Source of the DNA: Rhodopseudomonas palustris
GTDB taxonomy: Bacteria; Pseudomonadota; Alphaproteobacteria; Rhizobiales; Xanthobacteraceae
Assembly: GCF_003591005.1 (NCBI RefSeq)
Contig: NZ_QYYD01000017.1
Coordinates: 62,001-126,000 of the forward strand
Direction of reading: 5' to 3'
Length of the DNA: 64,000 nucleotides
The notes under the pieces are model-generated. The model worked only from the letters and a program-made list of their open reading frames with translations. It had not been told where the DNA came from and made no database searches. Position numbers and translations under genes: made by a program. This document shows, piece after piece, positions 18,701 through 26,675 of the stretch (the stretch's first letter is position 1; each line of letters begins with the position of its first letter).

Positions 18701-19264
18701 GTGCTGGTGCTCGGTGGCACTGGCGCGCCGCGTGCCGAACAGCACTGCGAACAGCGCCATCGCCAGCGCCACGATCAGCGCGATATCGCCGACGATCGGG
18801 ATATCGGCGATGTTGTGGTCGTCACCCAGGATGGTCTGCAGTGACGACGCCACCGCCTTGAGTTGCAACGCGATGTACGGCACCGAGCCGACGATCGCGA
18901 TCAGCGCCACGGTGGCGGCGACCTTCTGGCTCTTGCCGTAGCGCGCCGCGATGAAGTCGGCGATCGAGGTGATGTTCTGCGACTTCGCCAATCGAATGAC
19001 GCGACGCAGCAACGGCGTCCCCACCGCGATCAGCAGGATCGGGCCGACATAAATGGCGAGGAAGTCGGCACTGGTACGGCTGGCGAAGCCGACCGAGCCG
19101 AAGAATGTCCAGGAGGTGCAGTAAATCGCCAGCGAGAGCGGATAGATCAGCCCGCCGGCGCGTTCGCGTTGCTGCTGCGACAGCCGGTCGCCGATGCTGG
19201 CGATGTAGAACAGAAAGCCGATATAGGCGAGCGCCGCTGCGATCACGCCCCAATCGTGCAGCAT
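15755..19264 (-). CDS. Transporter-linked hybrid histidine kinase (CrbS/MxtR-like)
   Basis: This 1169-residue protein fuses a sodium/solute symporter (SSS) membrane domain to a hybrid kinase. Residues 1 to about 510 hold about 13 membrane helices, including the SSS segment SIADFIAARYGKS. A PAS-like domain follows (about 640-760, with GIAVFNPGLQLICSNRQF). The dimerisation and phospho-acceptor helix has AASHDILQPLNAARL near residue 811. The ATPase domain shows NLISNAIKYTPQG, DTGVGVP and GLGLGLSIVERLA. A C-terminal receiver (about 1045-1165) has its acceptor Asp in LLVDYHLD. The start ATG is preceded by AAGGGAGC. The LuxR-type regulator is the adjacent, convergent gene. By family precedent the symporter domain senses or moves a small carboxylate such as acetate; here this is inference. 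Confidence 0.9.
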   Translation of the reverse strand: MLHDWGVIAAALAYIGFLFYIASIGDRLSQQQRERAGGLIYPLSLAIYCTSWTFFGSVGFASRTSADFLAIYVGPILLIAVGTPLLRRVIRLAKSQNITSIADFIAARYGKSQKVAATVALIAIVGSVPYIALQLKAVASSLQTILGDDHNIADIPIVGDIALIVALAMALFAVLFGTRRASATEHQHGLMLAIATESIVKLVAFLAAGIFVTFWMFSPTELIERAMQMPEAMRALESTPSPATFVTMTVLSFCAFLMLPRQFYVGVVENTNDAEVSRARWLFPLYLVLINLFVIPIALAGLVRFPFGAVDSDMFVLALPIDANAPLLSLAVFIGGLSAATAMVIVECVALAVMVSNDLVMPLVLKRHGAPRNDQRSFGGFLLLVRRVAIFAILILAYFYYRALGNTQLAAIGLLSFAAIAQFAPAFFGGLVWRRATARGAIGGMLIGFAVWAYTLFIPSFMESSTAGLLLLQHGPWGFDTLRPQALFGTDLPPLVHGVVWSLSLNLLAYVALSLLSQPSSIDRLQAEVFVPDTLTPMTPAFRRWRTTVTVQDIVGAVGQYLGPERARESFRSFAIGRGLTLDPNAPADFELLKHAEHLIASSIGAASSRLVLSLLLRKRTVSAEAALKLLDDSHAALHFNREILQTALNHVRQGIAVFNPGLQLICSNRQFGELLGLPPHIVQIGVPLIEILEFLSSTSSNPADAEAQTQMRLASYTTEGEPFLERLHDRHLVIEVRANRMPDGGLVITFSDVTPSFEAAEALERANATLERRVRERTEELTRLNSQLALAKSTAEEANISKTRFLAAASHDILQPLNAARLYATSLVERQNGGEDSRLVENIDESLEAIEEIIGALLDISRLDAGAMTPSLSNFVIGDLMRSLEIEFTPAARAKGLKLTFVPCSLPVQSDRLMLRRLMQNLISNAIKYTPQGRVLVGCRRQGQSLRIGIYDTGVGVPILKRGEIFKEFHRLEQGARIARGLGLGLSIVERLARVLNHGIALDGNRGGGSCFSVTVPVAAVVNHTTAVTSATPLARSSMSGSLVVCIENDPAILDGMKTLLTTWDASVIAVADPEAAIRAIEAAGRRVTGLLVDYHLDRGNGIAAIRDIRARFGAQMPAILITADRSPGVRAAARQEEIAVLNKPVKAASLRALLSQWHAQQSVVAAE

Positions 19265-19544
19265 CGTGGTGGTGCTCCCTTGCGTCGGGCGATTAGTCGG
19301 CCGCTCCTCGCTGATCGGATGCTGATCTGCCAGGAGCGGTTAGCAGTCTAATAGAGCTTGGAGCGCGAATGAAACAGAACCTGCGGGACACCGTATGAGC
19401 CCGGGCATGACGGGGAGGGGCGCAACTTCCATCGCATGAGCCAGTGCTATTCGAGACAAGCGACCCATGCAGAAAGGGCGCCTGCGGCAGGTTCATCCCG
19501 TCGCGAGCGCCCCGCTGAATTCAGGCCGCGCAGAGTGCGGCGGT

Positions 19545-20774
19545 TTACTCCGCCGCGATGGCCTTGGCGCCGAGCGGAAGGCCGAGTTCACCCCAGACCT
19601 GCACCAGCGCTTCGGCCAGCGCGTCGATCAGCTTGTCGTCGTGATACGGCGACGGCGTGATCCGCAGCCGCTCCAGGCCGCGCGCGACGGTCGGGTAGTT
19701 GATCGGCTGGATGTAGATGCCGTGCTGCTCGAGCAGCAGGTCGGAGGCCTTCTTGCACTTCTCGGCGTCGCCGACGAACACCGGCACGATGTGGGTGTCG
19801 GTCGGCATCACCGGAATGCCGGCATTGTTGAGCACCGCCTTGACGCGCGCGGCGCGGTCCTGATGGCGTTCGCGCTCCCAGGTCGAGGCGCGCAGATGCT
19901 TGATGGCGGCGGTCGCGGCGGCGCAGATCGGCGGCGGCAGCGCGGTGGTGAAGATGAAGCCGGGCGCGTAGGAGCGCACCGCGTCGATCACCTCGGCGCG
20001 GCCGGTGATGTAACCGCCAAGGCAGCCGAACGCCTTGGCCAAAGTCGCCTCGATGATGTCGATCCGCGCCATCACGCCGTCGCGCTCGGCGACGCCGGCG
20101 CCGTGCGCGCCATACATGCCGACGGCATGGACTTCGTCGCAATACGTCATGGCGTTGTACTTCTCGGCGAGATCGCAGATCTTCGCCAGCGGCGCGGTGT
20201 CACCGTCCATCGAGTACAGGCTCTCGAACGCGATCAGCTTCGGCCGGTCCGGGCCGGCGGCGATCAGCAGTTCTTCGAGATGCGCCGTGTCGTTGTGGCG
20301 CCACACCACGCGTTCGCAGCCCGACTGGCGGATGCCTTCGATCATCGAATTGTGGTTGAGCGCGTCGGACAGGATCAGGCAGTTCGGGATCAGCTTGCCG
20401 AGCGTGGAGAGGCCGGTCTGATTGCTGACGTAGCCCGAGGTGAACAGCAGGGCGGCTTCCTTGCCGTGCAGCGAAGCAATTTCCTGCTCGAGCTGCACCA
20501 ACGGATGATGCGTGCCGGCGATATTGCGGGTGCCGCCGGCGCCGGTGCCGATCCGCGTGGTGGTCTCGACCATCGCGCCGATCACCTTGGGGTGCTGACC
20601 CATGCCAAGGTAGTCGTTCGAACACCAGATCACGACATCGCGAGGACCGGATGCGGAGTGCCAAAGCGCGTGCGGGAACCGGCCAGCAATCCGTTCGAGA
20701 TCGGCGAACACACGGTAGCGACGCTCGTCATGCAGGCGGGTGAGAGCGTCCTGAAAGAACTGATTGTACTGCAT
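19545..20774 (-). CDS. hemA: 5-aminolevulinate synthase
   Basis: The enzyme condenses glycine and succinyl-CoA to 5-aminolevulinate, the first step of haem and bacteriochlorophyll synthesis in alphaproteobacteria (C4 pathway). It is a PLP-dependent alpha-oxoamine synthase of 409 residues, the normal length. Visible landmarks are [10 protein letters not shown] near residue 50, [15 protein letters not shown], the cofactor-binding [11 protein letters not shown], and the PLP Lys in [12 protein letters not shown] near residue 247. The ATG at 20774 has an AGGTC site upstream. It lies downstream of the metallo-hydrolase on the same strand, separated by 218 bases that contain a perfect FNR-type box, so oxygen-responsive control by a FixK/FnrL/AadR regulator is likely. 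The paired ferrochelatase gene is at 42.7 kb. Confidence 0.95.
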   Translation of the reverse strand: MQYNQFFQDALTRLHDERRYRVFADLERIAGRFPHALWHSASGPRDVVIWCSNDYLGMGQHPKVIGAMVETTTRIGTGAGGTRNIAGTHHPLVQLEQEIASLHGKEAALLFTSGYVSNQTGLSTLGKLIPNCLILSDALNHNSMIEGIRQSGCERVVWRHNDTAHLEELLIAAGPDRPKLIAFESLYSMDGDTAPLAKICDLAEKYNAMTYCDEVHAVGMYGAHGAGVAERDGVMARIDIIEATLAKAFGCLGGYITGRAEVIDAVRSYAPGFIFTTALPPPICAAATAAIKHLRASTWERERHQDRAARVKAVLNNAGIPVMPTDTHIVPVFVGDAEKCKKASDLLLEQHGIYIQPINYPTVARGLERLRITPSPYHDDKLIDALAEALVQVWGELGLPLGAKAIAAE

Positions 20775-20946
20775 CGCGAAGACCTGATTGAGAACGGACG
20801 AGGGTCGAGCAACGAAGGCTTGGAGCCGCTTAGGAGCCCATAGACGGCTATCTAATTAGAACCCTTCCACCAAGGATGTCGAGGCGCAATTGGACGATTT
20901 GTCTGCGCCCGCAGCGACCTATACTGCGCTTTGCGCAGGTCAAAGC

Positions 20947-20960
20947 TTGATACGGATCAA
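20947..20960. promoter_or_regulatory. FNR/FixK-type box upstream of hemA
   Basis: The sequence TTGATACGGATCAA is a perfect match to the FNR-family consensus TTGAT-N4-ATCAA. Its centre lies about 180 bases before the hemA start codon. The upstream metallo-hydrolase gene ends at 20993 on the same strand, so the box belongs to hemA control. FnrL, FixK and AadR proteins all use this motif, so the regulator cannot be named from it. Confidence 0.7.
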
Positions 20961-20992
20961 TGATATGCAGCCAGGCTCTGGTTTGTCCGGGA

Positions 20993-22072
20993 TCACTCGG
21001 ACAAACGTCGGCTGGCCCTGAAGCGCAGCACGCCGTCGCCCTGGTGCACCAGGCTGAGACGGCCCTCCGCCAGCATGTAGTTGACGTGCGCAATCAGCTC
21101 GCCGGCGGCAAACCCGGTCTGATGGGCGTCGAGCACGTGTTTATGAAACACCACGGGGACCAGTTCGGCGGACGTTTTCGGCGCTTCGCGACAAGCGTCC
21201 GCGATCATGTCGCAACGTTCCTGGTGATGATCGGCGAGCTGCTTCATGCGGATGTTGACGCCGTAGAACGGCAGCCCGTGCCCGGGAAGTACCAAAACGT
21301 CGTCCGGCAATGCGGCCGCCAGCGCCGCCAGCGACTTTAAATAGGAGCCGAGCGCGTTCTCGTCGGGCTCGTGCGCCCAGACGCTGACATTCGGCGAGAT
21401 CTTGCTCAGCACCTGATCGGCGGACAGGAACAGCTTGTCGGCGGCGCAATACAGCATCACCTGGTCGGGCGAGTGACCGGCGCCGGTGAAGATGCGAAAC
21501 GTCCGTGATCCGATCTGAATATCATCGCCGGCGCTGAGGCGGCGGTAGGCGGCCGGCAACGGCACAGTCTTCTTCAGATAGTCCTGGCCACGGCCGAGCA
21601 GCTGTGCGGTGATCGCCTCGTCCATGCCGTGGCGCTGAAAGAACTCGCGCGAATTGACCACGCGCTCGTCGGTGCGGCGGTTCTGGTGATAGACGCCCTG
21701 CAGATATTCGATTTGCGACATATAGAACGGGCAGCGGAAGCGCTGCACGATCCATCCGGCCATGCCGACATGGTCGGGATGCGCGTGGGTGACGATCACG
21801 CGGCTGATAGCGAAGCCTTTCAGCGCGCCGGCGAACAGTGTTTCCCAGGCCTCGATGGTGGCATCGTTGCCGAAGCCGGTGTCGACCATCGCCCATCCAC
21901 CGCCGTCGGCCAGCAGATAGATGTTCACATGGTTGAGCCGGAACGGCAGCTTGAGCCGCAGCCACAATACGCCAGGGGCGATCTCGACGGTCTGGTCGGG
22001 GCCGGGATGGCTTTCGAGCGGAAAGCGCAGTTCGTGGTGCGAATGGTCTAGGGCGTCGGTTTTCTTATGCAT
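20993..22072 (-). CDS. Metallo-beta-lactamase-fold hydrolase
   Basis: The metal-binding motif THAHPDH is present near residue 100, with further ligands in GAGHSPD and in LPGHGLP. This is the full metallo-hydrolase set. A C-terminal winged-helix-like extension (about residues 280-359, ERCDMIADACREAPKTSAEL) resembles that of the LACTB2/glyoxalase-II-like branch. Length is 359 residues. The substrate is unknown; thioesters such as acyl-CoA or acyl-glutathione are possible for this branch. The gene is upstream of hemA on the same strand but separated by a promoter-like region. The start at ATG 22072 follows a His-rich DHSHHE N-terminus that may be extra. Confidence 0.82.
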   Translation of the reverse strand: MHKKTDALDHSHHELRFPLESHPGPDQTVEIAPGVLWLRLKLPFRLNHVNIYLLADGGGWAMVDTGFGNDATIEAWETLFAGALKGFAISRVIVTHAHPDHVGMAGWIVQRFRCPFYMSQIEYLQGVYHQNRRTDERVVNSREFFQRHGMDEAITAQLLGRGQDYLKKTVPLPAAYRRLSAGDDIQIGSRTFRIFTGAGHSPDQVMLYCAADKLFLSADQVLSKISPNVSVWAHEPDENALGSYLKSLAALAAALPDDVLVLPGHGLPFYGVNIRMKQLADHHQERCDMIADACREAPKTSAELVPVVFHKHVLDAHQTGFAAGELIAHVNYMLAEGRLSLVHQGDGVLRFRASRRLSE

Positions 22073-22170
22073 TTGGCGCAGGCTCCCACATCCGGCTTAA
22101 CCGGACAAGCCCGGCTGCACCAGCCGAAAAACCGCCGGAGCGGCCCGCGCCAGCCGCGCACCGCCACATG

Positions 22171-22200
22171 AAAAAGGCCGGCGACCTCGCGGTCGCCGGC
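22171..22200 (-). terminator. Intrinsic terminator of the chemoreceptor gene
   Basis: A perfect 10-bp stem (22177-22186 with 22191-22200, GCCGGCGACC) encloses a TCGC loop. On the minus strand it is followed by five T. It lies 25 bases beyond the chemoreceptor stop codon. Confidence 0.9.
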
Positions 22201-22224
22201 TCATTGTCACCGTCCGCGGCAGGA

Positions 22225-24363
22225 TCAGGCGGCGCGGATGCTGACCAGGAAGCTGTCGATCTCGCCGCGCAGCATCACGGCCTCGTCGCGGAGCACCCCC
22301 GACGCCGCCAGCACCTGGGAGGCGGCCGAACCGGCCTGGCTCGACGCGGCGCTGACGCCCACGATATTGCCCGAAACCTCGGTCGTTCCTCCGGCCGCCT
22401 GCTGAATGTTGCGGGCGATCTCCCGGGTTGCGGCGCCCTGTTCCTCGACCGCCGCGGTGATGGCGGTGGTCACCTCGTTGATCGATGTGATGGTCTGGCC
22501 GATGCTTCGGATCGCCCCGACTGCAGAGCTCGTGACCCCCTGCATCGAGGCGATTTGCGAGCGGATCTCCTCCGTTGCCTTGGCGGTCTGGCTGGCCAGA
22601 TCCTTGACCTCGGCTGCCACGACGGCGAAGCCGCGGCCGGCGTCGCCGGCGCGGGCGGCCTCGATGGTGGCGTTCAGCGCCAGCAGATTGGTCTGCGATG
22701 CGATGCTCTGGATCAGGTCGATCACCGCGCTGATCCGCTCGGCGTTGTCGGCCAGACCCTGCATCGTGGCGTCGGTCGCGCCGGCTTCCTGCACGGCGCG
22801 GTTGGCGATCTCGGCCGAGGCCGTCACCTGCCGGCTGATCTCGTTGATCGAGGACGACAGCTGATCGGTGCCGGACGCGACGGTCTGAACGTTGACCGAG
22901 GTCTGCTCGGCAGCGGAGGCCACCGCGGTGATCATCGCGCTGGAGCGTTCCGCGGTCGTCGCCATGCTTTGCGCGGTTTCCTGCATGGCGTCGGTCGAGG
23001 CCTGCAGCTTGGCCATGGCGGTCCGCACCGTCGCCTCGAAGTCGGCGATACGCGCTTCGATTCGGGCGGTGCGTTCGGCCTTGGCGGCGCGGTCCTTGTC
23101 CTGTTCGTCGCTCAGCGCCCGCGCCTTGATCATGTTGTCGCGGAACACTTCCAGCGATTCGGCCATCACGGCGATTTCATCGCGGCGGCTGCCGCGGTCG
23201 ATCTCGGCGTCGAGATTGCCGGCGGACAGCGACTGCATCGAACGCTGCAGCCCTCCGATCCGGCGCAGGATGCTGCGGCCGACATACAGCCAGACGAACA
23301 GCGCCGAGCCGATCAGTGTCAAGGCGCCGAGGCCGATCATGATCCGGGTCGCCAGCGCGATCTGCTGCTGGGCTTCGGCCGCCGCGGCGCTGGTGTCGTT
23401 GCGGACGCTGTCGACCAGCTGCTTGACGCTGATGCCGAGGCCGGCATTGAGCTTGCGGGTCTCATCGAGGATCAGGTCGCTGTAGTCGCTGGCGTCGATC
23501 TCCTTCTGCCGCATCTTGAAGATGCTGGCTTTGCCGTCGCCGAGCGCCAGCAGCTTCTGCGCCGCCGCCTTGATGGCGGCGGAGGTCTCACCGGCCGGCA
23601 ACGCTTCGATATTGGCATTGACCTGCTGGCTGGCCTGCTTGAACGAGGTCTCCACCGACTCCAGCGCATCGGCATCGCGCGCCGACAGCGCTGCCATCAG
23701 ATTGGAGGCAGCGAGGTTGCTGAGCGCGATGACGTTGCCGAGCTGATCGATTCGGCGGCCGGCTTCGGTGGCGTCGTCCTGCGACAGATTGGTCGATGCC
23801 AGCACCGCATTCATCTGGGTTTGCGCATTCAGCATCGCCGGGTTGGCGACCGCGATGAACTCGTTATGCGACTGGCGCAGCGAGTCGTAGACCTTGTTAT
23901 GGGTCTGGGCGAGATCCAGCCGTTCCTGCGCCGCGGCGCCGAGGCTGCGAATCGTGTCGGAGATGTTGCGCAGCGTCTCCGACATGGCGGCGACGACGGT
24001 TGGATTCGAGCCATAGCTGGTGAGCTCGGCGAGCTTTTCGGTGGCGATGCCTTGCGCCTGTTTCATCTGCGCCGACCGCTCTTTGAGCTGATCGGGAGTG
24101 GCCGACACCAGCAACATCGGCGCCAGGCTGGCGAGACGCTCGCTTTCGGTCGCAAGCTGCAGGCTGGCGGTCAGTTTGGGAATGTCGCGGCTGCTCAGCT
24201 CGGTCATGGTGACGCCCAAGCTTCGCAGGCTGACGCCGGCGCCGGCGCTGATCAGAATCGCCGTGCCGGCGATCACCGCAAAGGCTGCGAACAAACTGCC
24301 GCGAAGCCCAAGTTGCGGCATGCGAACGCGCAGGCGCGCGCCCTTACCTTGTCGTCCAAACAT
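22225..24363 (-). CDS. Methyl-accepting chemotaxis protein
   Basis: This 712-residue transducer has a cytoplasmic basic N-terminus and a first membrane helix (about residues 23-43, [16 protein letters not shown]). A long helical periplasmic sensor domain of about 260 residues lacks PAS or Cache character and looks like a helical-bundle type. The second helix [20 protein letters not shown] is followed by HAMP and the signalling domain. The highly conserved hairpin tip is [20 protein letters not shown] through [10 protein letters not shown]. The C-terminus has no CheR/CheB-tethering pentapeptide. I prefer ATG 24363 to a GTG eight codons upstream. The gene ends in a strong terminator. The ligand is unknown. 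Confidence 0.9.
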   Translation of the reverse strand: MFGRQGKGARLRVRMPQLGLRGSLFAAFAVIAGTAILISAGAGVSLRSLGVTMTELSSRDIPKLTASLQLATESERLASLAPMLLVSATPDQLKERSAQMKQAQGIATEKLAELTSYGSNPTVVAAMSETLRNISDTIRSLGAAAQERLDLAQTHNKVYDSLRQSHNEFIAVANPAMLNAQTQMNAVLASTNLSQDDATEAGRRIDQLGNVIALSNLAASNLMAALSARDADALESVETSFKQASQQVNANIEALPAGETSAAIKAAAQKLLALGDGKASIFKMRQKEIDASDYSDLILDETRKLNAGLGISVKQLVDSVRNDTSAAAAEAQQQIALATRIMIGLGALTLIGSALFVWLYVGRSILRRIGGLQRSMQSLSAGNLDAEIDRGSRRDEIAVMAESLEVFRDNMIKARALSDEQDKDRAAKAERTARIEARIADFEATVRTAMAKLQASTDAMQETAQSMATTAERSSAMITAVASAAEQTSVNVQTVASGTDQLSSSINEISRQVTASAEIANRAVQEAGATDATMQGLADNAERISAVIDLIQSIASQTNLLALNATIEAARAGDAGRGFAVVAAEVKDLASQTAKATEEIRSQIASMQGVTSSAVGAIRSIGQTITSINEVTTAITAAVEEQGAATREIARNIQQAAGGTTEVSGNIVGVSAASSQAGSAASQVLAASGVLRDEAVMLRGEIDSFLVSIRAA

Positions 24364-24540
24364 TCCCGCCCCCAAACACGCTTTCACACTGTCTTGGTTG
24401 TGACCAAGTCCAGTGCACTATCCGGGTAGGGAGTTACTTTTTTGTGCGATTTCGAGCGTACCGATTTGAGCAAACTTGCTGAAGCCTTAAGGCTTGCCGC
24501 CGTTCACAGCGCAAATTGTCTGATCTTCACCAGACAAATG

Positions 24541-24568
24541 AAAAGGGCCGGCGCGAGGCCGACCCTTT
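24541..24568 (-). terminator. Probable terminator of the Omp25-like gene
   Basis: A stem of about 11 bp with one mismatch (AAAGGGCCGGC with its partner around a GCGA loop) is followed on the minus strand by TTTTCATTT. It lies 46 bases after the porin stop codon. Confidence 0.65.
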
Positions 24569-24613
24569 CATCCCCGAAGGGAATGATCTCGTGAGAGATC
24601 AGGAGCTCAGAGC

Positions 24614-25321
24614 TCAGTACTTCGCGACGACCGGGCCACCCCAGTTGAAGCGGTAGTTCAGGCCGGCCTTGACAACGTGCTCGTCGTTCTTGGCGGTGAA
24701 GCCCGGAGCGAGGGTGACGTTGCCGAAGTCGTAGTACTGGTACTCGATCTTGCCCGACCAGTTCGGAGCGAACAGGTACTCGAGACCGCCGCCGACGGTG
24801 TAGCCATCGGTGTGGCTGTCAACCGCAACGCCCACGCCGTTGAAGGTCAGGCTGCTGCTGTAGTCGGCATAGGCCCAACCGCCCTTGACGTAGAGCAGCG
24901 CCGGACCCCAGGTGTAACCGAGACGGCCGGTGACCGAAGCCAGACCGCGCTGGTTGTCAGCGTAGGTGTAGACCGCGCCCGGAACGCCGAAGGACACCGA
25001 CGAGTTGGTGCCGCTCAGCCAGGAGTACTGGCCTTCAACACCGAGCACCCAGTTCGGGGAGAACTGCCAGTCGTAACCGGCCTGCACACCGCCGAGGAAC
25101 TTGCCATCGTTGCTGGCAGTGACGCCGGTGCCGATGCTGTTGTCGCCCGAGAAGGCGCCGCCGATGTGACCACCGATGTAGAAGCCGGTCCAGTTGTAGA
25201 TCGGCATCGGGGGGGCGTAGGCCGGAGCCTTGGTGTAGGGACGAGCCGCGAGGTCAGCGGCGAGGGCCGGAGCCGCGCCGAGGGCGACGAGCGCGACGGT
25301 GCCGAGAAGGATCTTTTTCAT
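24614..25321 (-). CDS. Omp25/Omp31-like outer-membrane beta-barrel protein
   Basis: The 235-residue protein begins with a clear signal peptide (MKKILLGTVALVALGAAPAL, cleavage after ALA). It continues into the Rhizobiales outer-membrane family layout: a short Pro-rich linker, then IYNWTGFYIGGHIGG starting the eight-stranded barrel. Alternating aromatic strands (VLGVEGQYSWLSG, LLYVKGGWAYADY) and the C-terminal HVVKAGLNYRFNWGGP close the barrel. Proteins of this kind are abundant surface structural or porin-like proteins. The gene is monocistronic with a long AT-richer leader and its own terminator. Codon usage looks more biased than its neighbours (AAG, CTG, GGC heavy), in keeping with high expression. 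Confidence 0.88.
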   Translation of the reverse strand: MKKILLGTVALVALGAAPALAADLAARPYTKAPAYAPPMPIYNWTGFYIGGHIGGAFSGDNSIGTGVTASNDGKFLGGVQAGYDWQFSPNWVLGVEGQYSWLSGTNSSVSFGVPGAVYTYADNQRGLASVTGRLGYTWGPALLYVKGGWAYADYSSSLTFNGVGVAVDSHTDGYTVGGGLEYLFAPNWSGKIEYQYYDFGNVTLAPGFTAKNDEHVVKAGLNYRFNWGGPVVAKY

Positions 25322-25650
25322 TGTGGTTCTCCAGGAGTCTTCATCAGAGGCAACGTGATGTCGTCACCATCTGCCAAAGGATTAGCGCGGTCCTGCGTAA
25401 AAAGCTGTCACCGGGAGGCAACACTGAGGTCGGAACTAAACGCATGAGTTTGCACAATTTTTCTTGCTTAATGGAACCTAAAAGAAACCTTAAATTGGCC
25501 TTAATTGAGTTCCCGCCGTCTTGCTCAGAAAACGTGCATTTTTACTTGGCTGTGAACCGATTGCTGATCTGTTGAGCGGCGATAGCTAATCCAATACCGC
25601 ACTCGCCATCAATATTGCGCTCCACCGGTTGATCATCGAGCCATTCGTGC
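25322..25650. other. AT-richer divergent promoter region between porin and zinc operon
   Basis: This 330-base stretch is much less GC-rich than the rest of the window, notably 25440-25620. It contains no convincing gene; an 84-residue frame on the plus strand lacks coding character. It must hold the porin promoter and long 5' leader. Its right edge leads into the Zur-like box of the zinc operon. Confidence 0.5.
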
Positions 25651-25665
25651 TGTTATAGTGTAACA
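25629..25665 (+). promoter_or_regulatory. Zur-like operator and promoter of the zinc-uptake operon
   Basis: The palindrome TGTTATAGTGTAACA (25651-25665) has perfect TGTTA/TAACA arms and resembles the AT-rich core of alphaproteobacterial Zur boxes. A TTGATC hexamer at 25629 and TATAGT at 25654 could be the -35 and -10 boxes, though the spacing (19) is long. Bound Zur would cover the -10. The first operon codon is 33 bases downstream. Confidence 0.6.
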
Positions 25666-25697
25666 CACTGGTCCTGTTTCCCGGTTCGAGCGGTCAA

Positions 25698-25910
25698 ATG
25701 GACGCGTCCCAAACAGAATTATTTTCCGGTCCCGCTCCGGCCACGTCGGCCCACATCCATGGCCACGGCCACGTGCATGGTGCCGATTCGCCGCACCCGA
25801 TGCAGCCGCCGCCCTGGTCGATCCTGCGGATGACACTGGGCGCGCGCTTGCTCGCCGCAGGGGCCATCAGTGTGGTTCTTTGGGCGATTGTCCTGCTGGC
25901 AATGAGGTGA
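25698..25910 (+). CDS. Small His-rich single-span membrane protein heading the zinc operon
   Basis: I do not recognise a family. The 70-residue product has a hydrophilic N-terminal half with a His cluster (HIHGHGHVHGADSPHP, seven His in 16 residues) and one membrane helix (about residues 47-68, LLAAGAISVVLWAIVLLAM). It is the first gene after the Zur-like box and ends three bases before the GTG start of the zinc ATPase gene, so it is an operon member. The His cluster suggests zinc binding beside the membrane, for example as a buffer, sensor or accessory for the permease. That is inference from composition and context only. Confidence 0.7.
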   Translation: MDASQTELFSGPAPATSAHIHGHGHVHGADSPHPMQPPPWSILRMTLGARLLAAGAISVVLWAIVLLAMR

Positions 25911-25913
25911 CCT

Positions 25914-26672
25914 GTGGCCGCGCAGCTCCAGTTTAATAATGTCACATTGGGTTACGACCGCCATCCCGCCGTCCATCACCTGAGCGGCGCTGTCACGTCG
26001 GGAGCGCTTCTGGCGGTTGTCGGGCCTAACGGCGCCGGCAAATCCACGCTGTTCAGAGGCATCGTCGGCATTCTCAAGCCGCTGTCCGGCTCGATCGAGC
26101 GTGGTGGCCTCGATGTCCGCGACATCGCCTATCTGCCGCAATCCGCCGATATCGACCGTACCTTCCCGATTTCGGTGTTCGACTTCGTCGGCACCGGGCT
26201 GTGGCGCAGCAGCGGGCCATTCGGCGGGCTCGGCAAGGCGGCGCGGAGCAAGATCGTGCAGGCGCTTGGCGCCGTCGGCCTGTCCGGCTTCGAGAATCGC
26301 AATATCGGCACGCTGTCGGGCGGCCAGACCCAGCGCATGCTGTTCGCCCGGGTGTTGTTGCAGGATGCCCGCGTGATCGTGCTCGACGAGCCGTTCAATG
26401 CCGTCGATGCCCGCACCGTCGACGATCTGGTGGCGCTGATCGGCCGCTGGCATGCCGAGGGCCGCACCGTCATCGCCGCGTTGCACGATATGGATTTGGT
26501 CCGCGCGAGCTTCCCCGAGACGTTGCTGCTGGCCCGGACGGCGGTGGCCTGGGGCCCGACCGCCGAGGTGCTGACCGCCGCCAATCAGGCCGAGGCGCGG
26601 CGGATGTGCGAGGCGTTCGACGACGGCGCCGCCGCCTGCACGGCCGACGTGCCGCCGTCACGGGCGGCCTAG
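25914..26672 (+). CDS. znuC: Zinc ABC importer, ATP-binding subunit (ZnuC/AztA type)
   Basis: This ATPase of a cluster-9 metal importer has Walker A VGPNGAGKST near residue 40, signature LSGGQTQR near residue 127, Walker B VIVLDEPFNAVD and an H-loop His in ALHDMDL. Length is 252 residues. The start is GTG 25914, with GAGGTG just before it overlapping the end of the small His-rich gene. A short C-terminal extension carries a Cys (AACTAD). The permease starts four bases after its stop. The Zur-like box and the His-rich partners point to zinc rather than manganese or iron. The sequence could equally be placed in the AztABC group. Confidence 0.85.
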   Translation: MAAQLQFNNVTLGYDRHPAVHHLSGAVTSGALLAVVGPNGAGKSTLFRGIVGILKPLSGSIERGGLDVRDIAYLPQSADIDRTFPISVFDFVGTGLWRSSGPFGGLGKAARSKIVQALGAVGLSGFENRNIGTLSGGQTQRMLFARVLLQDARVIVLDEPFNAVDARTVDDLVALIGRWHAEGRTVIAALHDMDLVRASFPETLLLARTAVAWGPTAEVLTAANQAEARRMCEAFDDGAAACTADVPPSRAA

Positions 26673-26675
26673 GCG

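Noticed and set aside
22168-24429. A 753-codon plus-strand frame antisense to the chemoreceptor gene
   Set aside because: It is the high-GC mirror of a recognised gene, rich in Gly/Arg/His with no family character. The chemoreceptor motifs on the other strand are decisive.
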